From Bacteroidota bacterium (GTDB lineage: Bacteria; Bacteroidota; Bacteroidia; NS11-12g; UBA955): a stretch of 32,105 bases of DNA. Below, in pieces: positions 31,754 to 32,105 of this stretch (within the stretch, counting starts at the first letter, position 1; every line of letters begins with the position of its first letter). The notes under the pieces are model-generated. The model made no database searches, was not told where the DNA came from, and saw nothing but the letters and a program-made list of their open reading frames with translations. Location: assembly GCA_947496065.1 (NCBI GenBank), contig CANMBF010000029.1, positions 1 through 32,105 on the forward strand, written 5' to 3'. Both the position numbers and the translations under genes were made by a program.

Positions 31754-32105
31754 AGGTGAATGAGCCGCAGAGGGGTGGGCCAATCAACAAAATCAAAATG
31801 CTTTTACTTCGTAAAAGTTTTTATGGTCACAATAAAATTCATTCAAGCAAGCTTGGGAAATTTAATATGGTTAATTGTTATTCACCTAAAGGTGAATGAG
31901 CCGCAGAGGGTGTGCCAATTAACAAAATCAAAATGCTTTTACTTCGTAAAAGTTTTTATGGTCACAATAAAATGTATGCAAGCAAGCTTGGGAAATTTAA
32001 TATGGTTAATTGTTATTCACCTAAAGGTGAATGAGCCGCAGAGGGTGTGCCAATTAACAAAATCAAAATGCTTTTACTTCGTAAAAGTTTTTATGGTCAC
32101 AATAA
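31754..32105. repeat. Structured 135/136-bp tandem repeat, 2.6 copies, running off the window
   Basis: Copies start at 31754 (136 bp), 31890 (135 bp) and 32025 (81 bp to the window end). Each is bounded by AGGTGAAT ... ATTCACCT and has a second nested pair CAATTAAC ... GTTAATTG; in copy 1 the left arm reads CAATCAAC. Each also holds a perfect hairpin CTTTTAC-TTC-GTAAAAG followed by TTTTTA (31801, 31936, 32071). The two full copies differ at few positions. The units are not multiples of one frame and carry no credible gene. Unit size and lack of spacers rule out CRISPR. Confidence 0.9.

Noticed and set aside
31754-32105. CRISPR array
   Set aside because: The repeat unit is about 136 bp with no unique spacers and no cas genes are nearby; it is a plain tandem repeat.

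Overview
The window looks like chromosomal DNA of a Bacteroidota species, probably an aerobic, low-GC Sphingobacteriia/Chitinophagia/Cytophagia-type relative. The signs are a C-terminal type IX secretion sorting domain on the multicopper oxidase, many SPI/SPII-exported proteins, no clear Shine-Dalgarno sequences, promoter boxes of the Bacteroidota type (TTTG about 19 nt before TAnnTTTG), frequent TTG starts, and families such as VF530 and DUF6934. No rRNA, tRNA, CRISPR array, integrase or intact insertion sequence was seen.

Layout. 1-1566: two small lipoprotein genes closed by a strong terminator. 1660-3726: an accessory island of small unrecognised genes separated by long imperfect palindromes; one unit has complementary ends, as an integron-type gene cassette would. 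It ends with a DUF6934-like gene and a 50-codon partner. 3969-6245: a GNAT acetyltransferase and class II fumarase (minus strand), with a terminator and a dispersed-type repeat between them. 6406-11775 (plus strand): an M61 peptidase, then an overlapping trio of outer-membrane barrel, helix-hairpin-helix/barrel protein and pdxJ. 11760-19798 (minus strand): kynurenine monooxygenase, a lipoprotein, and a surface-polysaccharide set (flippase, Wzz-like chain-length protein, O-antigen ligase), followed by an orphan OppC-like permease, VF530 and a secreted protein, mostly overlapping or a few bases apart. 20001-24929 (minus strand): a secreted multicopper oxidase with a thioredoxin-like partner, a TrmN6-like tRNA methyltransferase and a YbiT-type ABC-F protein. 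25038-29756 (minus strand): a tight operon of glutaryl-CoA dehydrogenase, a diverged GldN-like exported protein, phosphohexomutase and a DUF2279 protein. 29813-31668: folB, an alpha/beta hydrolase and a convergent YdeI-like gene. 31754-32105: a 135/136-bp structured tandem repeat running off the window.

The metabolic genes (fumC, pdxJ, kmo, gcdH, pgm, folB) are ordinary. The parts most worth a second look are the cassette-like island, the terminal tandem repeat, the GldN-like protein, the ABC-F protein that has lost its second Walker A, and a set of genes whose promoter -7 box ends only 4-7 nt before the start codon, which suggests leaderless transcripts, two of them starting with TTG.
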